Assembly: GCA_024223715.1 (NCBI GenBank)
Contig: JAAEOA010000414.1
Location: 1 to 49,831, forward strand
Source: a bacterium
GTDB lineage: Bacteria > Krumholzibacteriota > Krumholzibacteriia > LZORAL124-64-63
Direction of reading: 5' to 3'
DNA: 49,831 nt
Shown here: in pieces, positions 9,022-18,392 of the stretch
Layout: each line of letters begins with the position of its first letter
How positions within the stretch are numbered: position 1 is the stretch's first letter
Notes under the pieces: generated by a model
What the model saw: only the letters and a program-made list of their open reading frames with translations
What the model was told of the DNA's origin: nothing
Database searches by the model: none
Position numbers and translations under genes: made by a program

Positions 9022-10953
9022 TTAACTTTTGGGAAGAGGCAAAATAAAGAAAAATTCGGCCCCGCCTTCTTCCCTGTTTTCTGCGCCGATAACTCCACCG
9101 TGGGATTTGATAATTTGAGCACAAATCGTCAATCCCAGCCCTGACCCAATGGTCTTGGTGGAGAAAAACGGTGAGAATAGTTTTTCCCGAGTATCTTCAG
9201 CAAATCCCGGTCCACAATCAAAAAATGAGACCCGAATGCCACCTTCAAGAACCTGGCTTCGAACCTCCAGGCAACCACCACCGGGCATAGCCTGGATGGC
9301 GTTGATCAGGAAATTCTGCATTACCTGCTGAATTTCCATGGGGTTGGCGTTCAAAGCGAGAGTTCCAGCATGCAGATCCAAGTCCAGTTTGATCTGCTTT
9401 TCGGAAAGTTCCACCTGATAGTTATGAGTCACTTCAAAAATGAGTTCGTCCAGCAGAACAGACTGGCGTCTTTGTTTGCGGGGGCGGATAAAATCCAGCA
9501 GGTCATGGATGATTCTTTCCATACGGCCCACTTCAGAAGAAATGATCTTGGCAAATTCCAGATTGGGGTCGTCGTCTTTCAAACCACGAACCAAAGTGCG
9601 GGCAAAACCTCCAATAGCCACCAAAGGGTTGCGCAATTCGTGAGCCACAATGGCAGAGGTTTCTCCCATGACGCTAAGCCTCTCCATGCGAAGCAGGGTA
9701 TTTTGATCTTCTTTTTGCCGCTCATGGGCCTTTCGTAAATCTATTAGGCGCTTTTCCAGTTCATGATACAAACGGTTATTTTCGATTGCCCCCGCGCTTT
9801 GATTGGCAAACAGGAACAGAAACTCAAGATCCAAGCCACCAATGGGCGAGCCAGTAATGGCATTGTCGGCTACAATGACTCCCAAAGGACCTCGGCGAGT
9901 CATCAGGGGTGCCAAAGCAAACTCATTTGTGCCCAGCCAATGCCTCAGCTCTTGAACACCCTCGCGTTTAACCTCAGATGTAATGTGAAGGACTTCCCTA
10001 TTTACCATGGATTTAATGAGAAGATTATCTCGATCGTCCAAAGACACTGTCATATTTTGAACGATGGCATTAACTGCTGCATCGGTGGTTTTTATTGAAC
10101 GGTCGTAACTGGTCATCATCTCGAAAATATCAACTTCTGCCTGATCCACTTCGCCCCAAATTCGGGAGGCTTCTTCGGCATTACTGGGCCCGATGGCCAG
10201 CTCTCCTTTTAATTCCAGTGTCCCTTCATTGATAAGAAGCAGAAAAGCCCGGTTAAAACCAAGGCCCTGACCTGAAGTGATGCATATCAAAACGGCCTGA
10301 AGAATTTGATCGAGGGTTAAATGGGCACCATACAGAGCTTCACTGACCTGGTTAAGCAAAGAAAGCTTAGCCAGACGCATCATTCTTTTTTCATCGGCAA
10401 CTTGCCGTGATTCAATGTCGGTGAGCATTAGCACACCATGGATTTTATCTTCATCGTTGAGTTCTGAACCGGATTTTGATGTATTGCCTGAAATATTATC
10501 CGAGCCATTTTCTGGACTATTCTCCGCAATATAATCCGGAATATAATCCGCATTATCCTCCGGAATATCCTCCGGGCTATCCTCTGGAATATCCTCTGGT
10601 ATATCCTCTGGAATATCCTCTGGAATATTTAGCGGGTCGAATTCAAAAGGCAAATACCTGGCCTCAACAGCCTTCACCCCACCCTGACTGTGGCGAATTT
10701 CAAGAGTTCTGTTTTCCGTGGAACCACTGTGCCAGGCGGCACGGCATTCGCTAAAACTTTCTGGCCGCAGAAAATACTGCTGAAGTTCCTGACCGACAAT
10801 ATCGGCTCGGGCCACTCCTAGCAATACACCCGCACCATCGCTGGCAAGGACAACCTTTCCAGAAGGATCGACAACCAACATGGGTTGGTCACTCATTTCA
10901 AAAGCGGCCGCCACCACACCATTTCTTTTTTGCAGGTACTGCTCGTGATCCAC
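9022..10953 (-). CDS. PAS-GAF sensor histidine kinase with repetitive linker
   Basis: A 643-residue soluble kinase. The start is GTG 10953, with AGGAG 7 nt upstream. In order: a PAS-like domain (about 15-110: MLVVDPSGKVVLASDGAGVLL); an acidic tetrapeptide-repeat linker (about 110-155, IPED units); a GAF domain (about 195-385: LSLLNQVSEALYGAHLTLDQIL to FLFANQSAGAIENNRLY); a coiled coil; a HisKA domain with the phospho-accepting His in AIVAHELRNPLVAIGGF; and a HATPase with N box MQNFLINAIQAMPGGG and G boxes FFDCGPGFAEDT and GSGLGLTI. No transmembrane segment is seen, so it senses a cytosolic signal. It sits 13 bp after glgA and before a single-domain receiver, its likely partner. Confidence 0.92.
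   Translation of the reverse strand: MDHEQYLQKRNGVVAAAFEMSDQPMLVVDPSGKVVLASDGAGVLLGVARADIVGQELQQYFLRPESFSECRAAWHSGSTENRTLEIRHSQGGVKAVEARYLPFEFDPLNIPEDIPEDIPEDIPEDSPEDIPEDNADYIPDYIAENSPENGSDNISGNTSKSGSELNDEDKIHGVLMLTDIESRQVADEKRMMRLAKLSLLNQVSEALYGAHLTLDQILQAVLICITSGQGLGFNRAFLLLINEGTLELKGELAIGPSNAEEASRIWGEVDQAEVDIFEMMTSYDRSIKTTDAAVNAIVQNMTVSLDDRDNLLIKSMVNREVLHITSEVKREGVQELRHWLGTNEFALAPLMTRRGPLGVIVADNAITGSPIGGLDLEFLFLFANQSAGAIENNRLYHELEKRLIDLRKAHERQKEDQNTLLRMERLSVMGETSAIVAHELRNPLVAIGGFARTLVRGLKDDDPNLEFAKIISSEVGRMERIIHDLLDFIRPRKQRRQSVLLDELIFEVTHNYQVELSEKQIKLDLDLHAGTLALNANPMEIQQVMQNFLINAIQAMPGGGCLEVRSQVLEGGIRVSFFDCGPGFAEDTREKLFSPFFSTKTIGSGLGLTICAQIIKSHGGVIGAENREEGGAEFFFILPLPKS
10489..10632 (-). 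repeat. 12-bp tandem repeat within kinase gene
   Basis: About twelve consecutive 12-bp units run in register; examples on the plus strand are TGGAATATCCTC, TGGTATATCCTC, CGGGCTATCCTC and CGGAATATAATC. The units nearest the 5' end of the gene are almost identical, and those further away are progressively diverged. In protein they read as tetrapeptides (IPED, SPED, then NADY, IPDY, IAEN, SPEN). Since 12 is a multiple of three, gain or loss of units would keep the frame and change only linker length. Confidence 0.9.
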
Positions 10954-10966
10954 AGAAAATCTCCTG

Positions 10967-12445
10967 TTACTTTTGGCGACTGATGGCCACTCGGTACAAT
11001 TCTTCGTACTTGGACACCGCAGGGTCCCAACTGAAGTCTTTCTTCATGCCACGCATCTGCAACTGATACCACTGTTCCGGCTGGCAAAACATTGCCTCGG
11101 CTCGACGCAAAACAGCCAGCAGGCTTTCAGGCCTTGAGTCATCAAAAACAAAGCCGGTACCTTCTGCGGAATCGGGTTGAGCATCCTGAACTGTATCGGT
11201 CAAACCACCGGTTGATCGCACCACCGGAGGCGTGCCATAGCGCAGGGCATACATTTGAGACAGTCCGCAGGGCTCAAAGAGGCTGGGCATCAGGAAAAGA
11301 TCACTTCCGGCATAAATCCGGTGGGCCAGGTTTTCGTCAAACTGATCGACAAAAGAAATCCGCTCCGGATGCTCTTTGGAAACCTGAGCCATGGCCTTTT
11401 CCAACCTTTGCTCCCCCGTTCCCAGAATGGCAAAAGCAAAACCATCAACAGCGAGCCGCCCCATGATGGGTAACAGCAAGTCCACTCCTTTTTGACCAAC
11501 CAAACGCCCCACAAATCCACAGACAGGTTTTCCCGAAGCAGGAGCAATTTTTAACTCTTTCAAAAGAGCTTGACTGCATTTGGTTTTCCCAGCCATTGAG
11601 TCCTTGTTGTAGGTTGCTGCCAGCGCTTTATCGTTGGCCGGATCCCATGTTTCATAGTCTCCACCATTAAGAATCCCGCAATAGTCCTGGCCCCTGCTTT
11701 CCAGAATGCCCTGCAGCCCACACCCATATTCAGGGTTTTGAGTAGTTTCCAAAGCATAATTAGGACTCACCGTATTTACCTGGTCGGCTGCCAATATGCC
11801 GGCTTTTAACAAATTCAACTGGCCATGAAACTCCAGCAGCCCGGGATATGAGGCCAGGGATCGGGGCAAACCGAGAGTCTGCGCATTATCTGCAGGAAAA
11901 ATTTCCTGATGAGCAAGGTTGTGAATGGTTAACAAGGTTCCTCCGGGCCCGGGAAGCTGCTTACCTGTATACCAGTTCTGACGGTAAAGGATAGAAGGAA
12001 CGGCACTGGCGTCGTGGGCATGAACCACATCCACGGGCCACTGCAGAAGTTGGGGAAGCAGTAAAGCCGCCTGAGAGTGCAAATTCGACCGCTGTAAGCT
12101 GTCTTCAAAGCCAGTTCCATCGTTGTAGGTGTAAATGCCCCGCTGGTCGAAAAGTTCAGAACATTCAACAAGGTAAATTTTTACAGCGGAAGAAGTGGAG
12201 CCTCGAACATGAAAACGAATATTATGCATTTTTTGCCCCACACGCAGAGAAAGTGGGGGCAGCTTTTTCAGAGGCCGAATTTTTTCTTTCTCCCGATCCA
12301 GGGCTCCGTAAAGAGGCAGGACCACTCGCACATCGTGTCCACGGCCAGCCAGGGATCGTGACAGGGCCGCCGCCACATCAGCCATGCCACCCACTTTGGC
12401 AAAAGGAGCCATCTCTGCACTTACCATCAGAATGTTCAATTCCAA
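10967..12445 (-). CDS. glgA: Glycogen synthase (ADP-glucose)
   Basis: Transfers glucose from ADP-glucose to the non-reducing end of a growing alpha-1,4-glucan (GT5). The 492-residue protein begins NILMVSAEMAPFAKVGGMADVAAALSRSLA, carrying the K-V-G-G donor-binding motif (here GMADV for the usual GLADV). The C-terminal GT-B half has VCGFVGRLVGQKGVDLLLPIM and SLFEPCGLSQMYALRYGTPPVVRSTGGLTDTV, the E-x7-type active site of GlgA. Length is normal for the family (about 480). Both the annotated start and codon 3 are TTG; GGAAGG upstream fits the second slightly better. It is 32 bp downstream of galT and 13 bp upstream of the kinase gene. Confidence 0.95.
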   Translation of the reverse strand: MELNILMVSAEMAPFAKVGGMADVAAALSRSLAGRGHDVRVVLPLYGALDREKEKIRPLKKLPPLSLRVGQKMHNIRFHVRGSTSSAVKIYLVECSELFDQRGIYTYNDGTGFEDSLQRSNLHSQAALLLPQLLQWPVDVVHAHDASAVPSILYRQNWYTGKQLPGPGGTLLTIHNLAHQEIFPADNAQTLGLPRSLASYPGLLEFHGQLNLLKAGILAADQVNTVSPNYALETTQNPEYGCGLQGILESRGQDYCGILNGGDYETWDPANDKALAATYNKDSMAGKTKCSQALLKELKIAPASGKPVCGFVGRLVGQKGVDLLLPIMGRLAVDGFAFAILGTGEQRLEKAMAQVSKEHPERISFVDQFDENLAHRIYAGSDLFLMPSLFEPCGLSQMYALRYGTPPVVRSTGGLTDTVQDAQPDSAEGTGFVFDDSRPESLLAVLRRAEAMFCQPEQWYQLQMRGMKKDFSWDPAVSKYEELYRVAISRQK

Positions 12446-12477
12446 TTCCTTCCGGGTTGAACTGTATTCAAGCGATC

Positions 12478-13545
12478 CTATTGTTTGCGTAAAGCTGCTG
12501 CCGCCTCTTCAGCGGGTACACTGTTGATGGCAAAACCCGTCCCGGTTTCAAAACCAGCCATTCGGCTCAAACGGGGCAATATCTCCAAATGCCAATGAAA
12601 ATTGTCAGCCTGATCCTTGAGCAGGGCATCCAGCCTTTCGTTACCATACCCGCATCCGTTCCGGGACGCCACAGGAGCATTATGAATCACCAAATTAAAG
12701 TTTGCTCCAGAATTAACACTTTCCAGTCGGTTCAAAGAAAAACTCAGAATATCCGCCAGATCTATCAATTCCTGAGCATTACAGAATTGCATACCGGTTT
12801 TGCAGCGACGGGGAATCAATCTCATTTCGAAAGCAAAACGACTGGCCCACGGTGCCACTACCAGCCAGCTTGAGTTGGAGGCAATAACCCTCGTATTGTC
12901 CCTCTCTTCGTTTTGGATCAGGTCGCACAAAAGGCAATGTCCCGTGTTTTCCCGGTGCCTGATGAAATTTTCCTGTTTGTCCACTACCATGGCCGGAACC
13001 ACTGGAGTGGAAATCATCTGCATGTGTGAATGAGCCAAAGTAGCTCCGGCCATGGGCCCTTGATTGCCAAAAGTGAGTACATAGCGGGAATCGGGAAAGC
13101 TATCCTGCATGGCCTGGTTGCGAATATTTATGGCCCGAAGCAACTCGTTCAAGTGTTCCGCTGACAAATCGGCCAAACCCTGATCATGATATGGACTGCA
13201 AACCAAGACCTCATGCCCTCCCTGAGCAGCTCCGGAAGGCGTCAATAAAGATGGTGCAGCGTGAATCGGCGACTCAGCAGTGGGTAACATAGCTGGGTAT
13301 TTATTGGGAAAAGCCCGGATTTTCCAACCCTGGGAATTGGCACTGGCTGTTTCTTCACGGCCGAAGACAAAAACCTCCGCTGGGGTTTGCGCCTCATGAC
13401 CGGGACAGAACGGACAATTCTCTTCGACGGATTTGCGTTTGGCGTGAGATTCAACCCCTTGGCGAAAGTCATTGGGACGAGCCTGCCGGCCGGCAGCGAC
13501 CGCAACCCAACGGCCTGTAAGAGCATCCTGACGCATGAAAGACAT
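12478..13545 (-). CDS. galT: Galactose-1-phosphate uridylyltransferase
   Basis: A 355-residue HIT-superfamily nucleotidyltransferase. It shows the zinc-site cysteines in CPFCPGHE (about 43-50), the catalytic His triad region TLAHSHMQMISTP (H-x-H-x-Q form), CLLCDLI, and a second histidine group near the C-terminus (NFHWHLEILPR). It exchanges UMP between UDP-glucose and galactose-1-phosphate to yield glucose-1-phosphate, which GlgC in the same cluster can use directly. The family also contains ADP-glucose phosphorylases, an alternative function given the glycogen context. The start ATG has AGGAG 8 nt upstream. It appears to be the first gene of the glycogen cluster; the 290 bp upstream contain a terminator and AT-rich promoter-like sequence. 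Confidence 0.88.
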   Translation of the reverse strand: MSFMRQDALTGRWVAVAAGRQARPNDFRQGVESHAKRKSVEENCPFCPGHEAQTPAEVFVFGREETASANSQGWKIRAFPNKYPAMLPTAESPIHAAPSLLTPSGAAQGGHEVLVCSPYHDQGLADLSAEHLNELLRAINIRNQAMQDSFPDSRYVLTFGNQGPMAGATLAHSHMQMISTPVVPAMVVDKQENFIRHRENTGHCLLCDLIQNEERDNTRVIASNSSWLVVAPWASRFAFEMRLIPRRCKTGMQFCNAQELIDLADILSFSLNRLESVNSGANFNLVIHNAPVASRNGCGYGNERLDALLKDQADNFHWHLEILPRLSRMAGFETGTGFAINSVPAEEAAAALRKQ

Positions 13546-13757
13546 TCAAAAAACTCCTCGATTGGAACCGGGAAAAAAACCCAGAAAAAAATATTACAAA
13601 AAAGGCAAAACAATTGGAACAAACTAAAAAACCAGACGTAACATATCACCATGGCTCAGGATAACAACAATCGCTTTTTCCCCTTTGCGGTTTTTTACTC
13701 CGGGTTCGTGATTCAAATTTAGGCTTGATTTTATTCACAAGCCGACTCAGATGACAG

Positions 13758-13793
13758 AAAAAAGCGATCCCTAGGCGACGGGGTCGCTTTTTT
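13758..13793. terminator. Rho-independent terminator
   Basis: AAAAAAGCGATCCC and GGGGTCGCTTTTTT form a stem with one G-T pair and an 8-nt loop, flanked by A and T runs on both sides. It lies downstream of the deacetylase gene (minus strand) and upstream of galT, so it isolates the methyltransferase-deacetylase pair from the glycogen cluster. Confidence 0.85.
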
Positions 13794-13836
13794 GTATTTT
13801 CATGTTAAACAAAATGGAAACGACTCTTCTTGAGCT

Positions 13837-14721
13837 TCACTTCACCACTGCAAACGTCTTGCGAACATCCAGATTATCATCCAGCCGAAGTCTATTAACA
13901 TACTGTTGCAGGGTTTCACAAGAGCTTTCACTCAATATCCGGTCCAGCTTAAGAGGCATGCTATCCTGACCACCCTGACTTCGCAGGCTGGTTGCTGCCG
14001 ACTGTCCTACTTGCGGTTTGTAGTTGTCCAATTCCCATGGGTGAAGGTACACAATGCAGGGGATATTCTGCCATTCAGCAAATTTGCGCAGAAGTTTAAA
14101 GGCCGGCCAGGGCAGAATTCGCAAATAGCCCCCACCCGAGAATGGCACATTTTGCCCCAGAAAACGCCAGGTCGGCATGGGGACTTCCAGCAAGCTGTCT
14201 TTTGATTCCTGCAATCGAAAAGGCCGGCGGGGGCTGTGGGGCTGTCCGTACCGGGGGTGTCTCACTGGAAACAGGCTGCAATCGTAGCGGAATCCACATT
14301 CCTGAAGAATATCAAGATAATGATGTACCGCAGGAGTGATGCTGAAACTGGGAGCCCGATAACCCAGGACATCGGGAGCACCGGCATCGGCCAGGGCCTG
14401 GCGAGCCCGCAGGCAATCTTCCCGGAATTGTTCTTCACTCAATTCAAAAACAACAGGATGGGCGTAGCTGTGACAAGCAATTTCATGCCCGGCTGCTTGT
14501 ATTTGCCGCACTACTTCGGGATGCCGTTCCGCGGTCCAGCCCAGAACAAAAAATGTGGCTTTTTTTTCGTATCGGTCCAGTAATTCAAGGCACAGATCGG
14601 TTCCAGCCCGAACCCTAGACTCCAAGTGGTCCCATTTGTTTTCAGGAATGTGTTCCAGATAATTATGTCCGTGAAACCATTCTTCCACATCAATTGTAAT
14701 TATGGTGGAAACTTTGCCCAT
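13837..14721 (-). CDS. XrtA/PEP-CTERM-type polysaccharide deacetylase
   Basis: A NodB-fold deacetylase of 294 residues when started at ATG 14721 (MGKVSTIITIDVEEWFHG); the open frame extends 27 codons further but without homologous sequence. It has motif 1 TIDVEEW, motif 2 HEIACHSYAHP (metal His pair), motif 3 LGYRAPSFSIT, and the late HPWELD block. The region YDCSLFPVRHPRYG through FSGGGYLRILPW matches the subfamily found in exosortase/PEP-CTERM exopolysaccharide loci. It removes acyl groups from a polysaccharide, probably on the cytosolic or membrane face since no signal peptide is seen. It is 26 bp downstream of a methyltransferase gene. No exosortase is present in this window. Confidence 0.88.
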   Translation of the reverse strand: MGKVSTIITIDVEEWFHGHNYLEHIPENKWDHLESRVRAGTDLCLELLDRYEKKATFFVLGWTAERHPEVVRQIQAAGHEIACHSYAHPVVFELSEEQFREDCLRARQALADAGAPDVLGYRAPSFSITPAVHHYLDILQECGFRYDCSLFPVRHPRYGQPHSPRRPFRLQESKDSLLEVPMPTWRFLGQNVPFSGGGYLRILPWPAFKLLRKFAEWQNIPCIVYLHPWELDNYKPQVGQSAATSLRSQGGQDSMPLKLDRILSESSCETLQQYVNRLRLDDNLDVRKTFAVVK

Positions 14722-14747
14722 CAATAAAAACCCGTTTCCCGCCGGGA

Positions 14748-15395
14748 TCAGTCCTGCTGCGAGGCGACCAAAGCGAACTGGAGATACTTCATATCCGACC
14801 ATTGACCCAGGGTCAGCAAATTTGCCAACTTGAATTTCAGTGACCCGGTGGGGTTGATGCCAACCATGGTATCGACCTCAAACCCGGCTTGCTGAAACAT
14901 TCGTTTCATGCTGCTGCGAGTAAAAAACCGCAAATGGGTTCGGTCCAGAATTCCTTCATCGACATAGTCCCAGCGTCCGTGAACCAACAGATCCAACACA
15001 TTAAAAAAGTACCTCACATTGGGAATGGACGCCACCACCACTGCACCCGGGGCTAACAAGGACAGCACACCCCTGAGAACTTCTTCAGGATAAACCACAT
15101 GTTCAAGTACGTCGTTCAGCACGATGCAATCGAAGTAAGCTTTGGGAAGTTCGGGTAAAACTGTCAGAAAATCACCGGTCAGAATGTGATCCAGAACTTC
15201 ATCGGCAAGACGGGCGGCTTGGGGACTCATCTCAACACCCCAGAGTTCCAAGAGACTGTTCTGTTTTTCCTTTTCCCTGATTCCCGCTGAAAAAGCGCCG
15301 GCTCCACAACCGATATCCAGAATTTTTTGGGCGCCATGAGGTACAAAGGGGGTCATTTCCCGGCGGGGATGACCATAATATTCCGGCTTGTTCAC
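14748..15395 (-). CDS. Class I SAM-dependent methyltransferase
   Basis: A 215-residue methyltransferase. The SAM-binding glycine loop is KILDIGCGAGAFSAGI (about 24-39), the acidic strand end is LWGVEMSPQAA, and the motif IV region is FDCIVLNDVLEHVVYPEEVL. A C-terminal hydrophobic segment with HLRFFTRSSMKRMFQQAGFEV follows, typical of the Methyltransf_11/23 type seen in polysaccharide and O-antigen clusters. The start is GTG with GGGAG 6 nt upstream. The neighbouring deacetylase suggests it methylates a surface-glycan sugar or its lipid carrier; substrate unproven. Upstream is the divergent M16 peptidase gene. Confidence 0.87.
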   Translation of the reverse strand: MNKPEYYGHPRREMTPFVPHGAQKILDIGCGAGAFSAGIREKEKQNSLLELWGVEMSPQAARLADEVLDHILTGDFLTVLPELPKAYFDCIVLNDVLEHVVYPEEVLRGVLSLLAPGAVVVASIPNVRYFFNVLDLLVHGRWDYVDEGILDRTHLRFFTRSSMKRMFQQAGFEVDTMVGINPTGSLKFKLANLLTLGQWSDMKYLQFALVASQQD

Positions 15396-15595
15396 ACGGC
15401 ACTCCCGGGATGGGGTCTTAAAAAACCGACTGAAATATATTCAGTGACCCTTAAGTGGTCATGAAAAATACTACAATAACAATGATCAGGGGAATGCCCT
15501 GACGCAAGTCCTTGAAAAAAATGATGCATTTGAAGATTTACTTTTTCCCAAGTAAAGGGATAATATCCAGCATCTTCCAACTGAAAAGAGAAACA

Positions 15596-18289
15596 ATGAG
15601 CAACCTGTTCAATACCGATGGAAATCTTCATCCGAGCGATATGTGTGGCGGCCTGCACCTGGCGGTCCTGCCAAACGGAATGAAAGTCATTATAAAAGAA
15701 GATCATCGCACCCCGGTAGCTGTTTGCAATGTCTGGGTCAAAGTGGGTTCCAACCGAGAACCCCAATTGCTTCGAGGCTGGTCCCATGGCATTGAACACA
15801 TGCTGTTCAAGGGCACTGAGAAAAGAGCCGAGGGCGATTTTGCCCGGGAAGTGGCTTCTGCTGGTGGCAGCACCAACGCCGGCACCGGATATGAAACCAC
15901 AAACTATCACATTACCACTCCTGCGAGTGAATTATCCACCGCGGTGGATATTCTCGCCGATTCACTTTTTAATTCCAGTTTCGAACCTGAAAGCCTGGAT
16001 GCTGAACGGCAGGTTCTGGTTCATGAGAACCACATGTACGATGACATCCCTTTCGGCTTTGGCGTAACCTGGCGCTGGGGAATGGAACTGGCCTTTGATC
16101 GCAGTCCCTATAGCAACCCAATTGGTGGGCGGGACGAAAATTTGCTGGAGAGAGACCGGGACGACATTCTCGCCTTTTGGAAATCTGCCTATCGCCCCGA
16201 CAATATGACGGTAGTTGTGTGTGGCGATGTGGATCCTGATGAAGCTTTTGCCCTCATTAAAGACAAATTCGCTCCCGCTGAGAATCCCACTGGTGAATCT
16301 GATCCCGAGTTGACCCTTGTTCCTGCACCCCTGACGGAAAATCCTCACGACAGTTGCCGGTTGAGAATTGAATACGGTGATATCCAGCGAGCTTACTGCA
16401 AACTCATTTTCCAGGGTCCTGGCGAAGTGAATAATCTTTCAGCCGCTTTGAGCGTGGTGCGCCGGGTGTTGAGCGATGGCCGCAGTTGCCGTCTGTACAG
16501 AAAAATTCAGGAAGACCTGAAGCTGGTGGATGACTCCGCGGTCATGACTGAAACCGGCCCCCGTGAAGGAGTCATCCTCATTGATATGGAAACAGATGCC
16601 CAGCGAATGTCTCAGGCCATCAGGGAAATTGCCGGAATACTGGCGGACCTGAGCCAAAACGGATGTACGGAAAAAGAACTGAAACGGGCCCAAATCCGGG
16701 TCATGCGCGGCTTTCATTTTGGCGAAGAAACAGTTCAGGGGCAAGCCTCAACTCTTGGTCACAACGATGCCATGGGCGACCTGCCGTCAGCCCTAAACTT
16801 CCCGCAACAAGTGGCCGCGGTCACCTCAGAGCAGGTCGCGGTTTTGTGCCGGCAATACTTCCGCCGCAACGAGCTCAGCTGTGTGATTTATCTTCCCAAC
16901 GGCACCGACCCCCAAGCCACAGGAATTCCCGCCACTGTTGATGAGCTGGAACAAGCGCTCAGCGACATTCTTCCTGCCGCCGATGGCAGGGAAAAATTCT
17001 CTACCATAAGTTTTCAACCTTCTTCGGGAAAACAATCAAAAACCGCCAGTACAAACCAGCCTTTCACTGTTCATCACCTCAATGATGGAACCGAAGTTTG
17101 TCTGCGGCAGGATACCAGCATCCCCATAATGACTATGGCCCTAACCAATCAGGGTGGTTCCACGGCTGAAAACGCCCGGAACAGCGGGCTATCCACGCTG
17201 ACACAAATGGTTCAGGTAAAGGGTACCGGGAATTTGGATTCCGAAGAAATTTTTGAATCATTGGAAGGCGCCGGCTCAAGCATTTCCCCACGCACGGAAC
17301 GGGACTTCACTGGACTCTTTGTCAGTTCTTTAAGCGATGAGTTGGACCTTCCCCTGGAAATGACCCGAAAATTGATTCACGCCCCATCTTTTCCCCAAAA
17401 AGAAATTGATCAGGAACGACGCCTGGCTCTTGAACAACTATCTACCCTGGAAGACAATCCTTTCCAGGCGGCAGCCGTAAAGTTACGGGGTTTGATTTAC
17501 GGTGACCATCCTTACGGACGCCCGCTGGCCGGAACTCTGGATAGCTTACCCCGGCTGACCCGTGAACAAATGCTGGATCGTCATCAGGAGAATTGGACCA
17601 CCGGCAACCTGCAAATTACTGCCTCAGGCGATTTCGCCATTGACAACATGCTTCAGCGTCTGGAAAAACTTGTTGAAGGACTTCCTAAAACCCCCAAACC
17701 GGCCACCCCCACTCCTGAGCCGGCCCAAAAGCTTGATGGCGTGACTTCTGCCCGAATTCAAAAAGAACAGAACCAGAGCATAGTCCTGACTGCCTGGCCT
17801 GGCCCCATGGATGCCGATGAAGATCGTTTCTCGCTGATCATGCTAAAAGAAGTTCTCAACGGTCAGGCTGGACGTCTTTTTGAATTTCTGCGCAACCGAA
17901 AGTCCCTTTGCTACAATACCGGTACCATGAGTACCGCTGGTTATGGACAGGGAATGTTCCTGTCCTATGTTCTGACCGCTCCCGAAAGTGAAGAAGAGGC
18001 CCGACAGACCATGCTCGGTGTTCTGGACGATTTAACCCACAAACCAGTGGACCGGGAAGAATTTGAAATGGCCCGGGCCAAGCTTCTGGGTAACATGCTG
18101 ATTGCTTCGCAATCCAATTCAGCCCGGGTCAGCCGTACGGCCAATGACCGAATGCTCGGACGTTCTGCCAATGATTTTGAAAATGTTGTTAAATCCATTT
18201 CCGAGATTCAGCCGGATGATGTTCTGGCCGCTGCCCGTAAATTCATTATTGCCGACCAGCGTTTTGAAGTGGTGATTGGCCCTTCCTGA
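15596..18289 (+). CDS. M16-family zinc metallopeptidase, two fused units
   Basis: An 897-residue protein from ATG 15596; the open frame extends 28 codons upstream without homology. The N-terminal unit carries the inverted zinc motif H-G-I-E-H at 64-68 and the third ligand Glu 144 in LVHENHM, correctly spaced. The C-terminal half (from about 490) repeats the M16 fold (LRQDTSIPIMTMALTNQGGST, PYGRPLAGT) without an HxxEH, the normal inactive partner that completes the clamshell. A late R/Y pair region (FLRNRKSLCYNTG) matches the substrate-binding motif. No signal peptide is visible, so it probably cleaves peptides in the cytosol. It is single and divergent from the methyltransferase gene; two short palindromes lie in the shared upstream region (15429-15445, 15484-15500). 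Confidence 0.92.
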   Translation: MSNLFNTDGNLHPSDMCGGLHLAVLPNGMKVIIKEDHRTPVAVCNVWVKVGSNREPQLLRGWSHGIEHMLFKGTEKRAEGDFAREVASAGGSTNAGTGYETTNYHITTPASELSTAVDILADSLFNSSFEPESLDAERQVLVHENHMYDDIPFGFGVTWRWGMELAFDRSPYSNPIGGRDENLLERDRDDILAFWKSAYRPDNMTVVVCGDVDPDEAFALIKDKFAPAENPTGESDPELTLVPAPLTENPHDSCRLRIEYGDIQRAYCKLIFQGPGEVNNLSAALSVVRRVLSDGRSCRLYRKIQEDLKLVDDSAVMTETGPREGVILIDMETDAQRMSQAIREIAGILADLSQNGCTEKELKRAQIRVMRGFHFGEETVQGQASTLGHNDAMGDLPSALNFPQQVAAVTSEQVAVLCRQYFRRNELSCVIYLPNGTDPQATGIPATVDELEQALSDILPAADGREKFSTISFQPSSGKQSKTASTNQPFTVHHLNDGTEVCLRQDTSIPIMTMALTNQGGSTAENARNSGLSTLTQMVQVKGTGNLDSEEIFESLEGAGSSISPRTERDFTGLFVSSLSDELDLPLEMTRKLIHAPSFPQKEIDQERRLALEQLSTLEDNPFQAAAVKLRGLIYGDHPYGRPLAGTLDSLPRLTREQMLDRHQENWTTGNLQITASGDFAIDNMLQRLEKLVEGLPKTPKPATPTPEPAQKLDGVTSARIQKEQNQSIVLTAWPGPMDADEDRFSLIMLKEVLNGQAGRLFEFLRNRKSLCYNTGTMSTAGYGQGMFLSYVLTAPESEEEARQTMLGVLDDLTHKPVDREEFEMARAKLLGNMLIASQSNSARVSRTANDRMLGRSANDFENVVKSISEIQPDDVLAAARKFIIADQRFEVVIGPS

Positions 18290-18335
18290 TGAATTCGATT
18301 CCAGGATGATCCGTTCACCACAACACCTGCAACCA

Positions 18336-18369
18336 AAAACGCCCGATCCAACCAAGGACCGGGCGTTTT
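18336..18369. terminator. Rho-independent terminator between convergent genes
   Basis: AAAACGCCCG pairs with CGGGCGTTTT, with inner TCC/GGA pairing around the AACCAA loop. It lies between the M16 peptidase stop and the convergent cupin stop, and the A and T tracts let it act in both directions. Confidence 0.85.
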
Positions 18370-18392
18370 CTTTTAAAAATGGAAATGAATCC

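Noticed and set aside
9370..10098. Plus-strand frames opposite the GAF kinase
   Set aside because: Shadow of the HisKA/HATPase coding strand; no start signals.
10489..10632. CRISPR array interpretation of the short repeats
   Set aside because: The repeats are contiguous 12-mers with no spacers and lie in frame inside a kinase gene.
15429..15500. Two 6-bp palindromes in the methyltransferase/M16 divergent region
   Set aside because: Arms of only 6 bp are expected by chance in a region this size; noted in the M16 entry only.
15392..15910. 172-codon minus-strand frame opposite the M16 gene start
   Set aside because: It overlaps the strongly supported M16 zinc motif region and has no homology.
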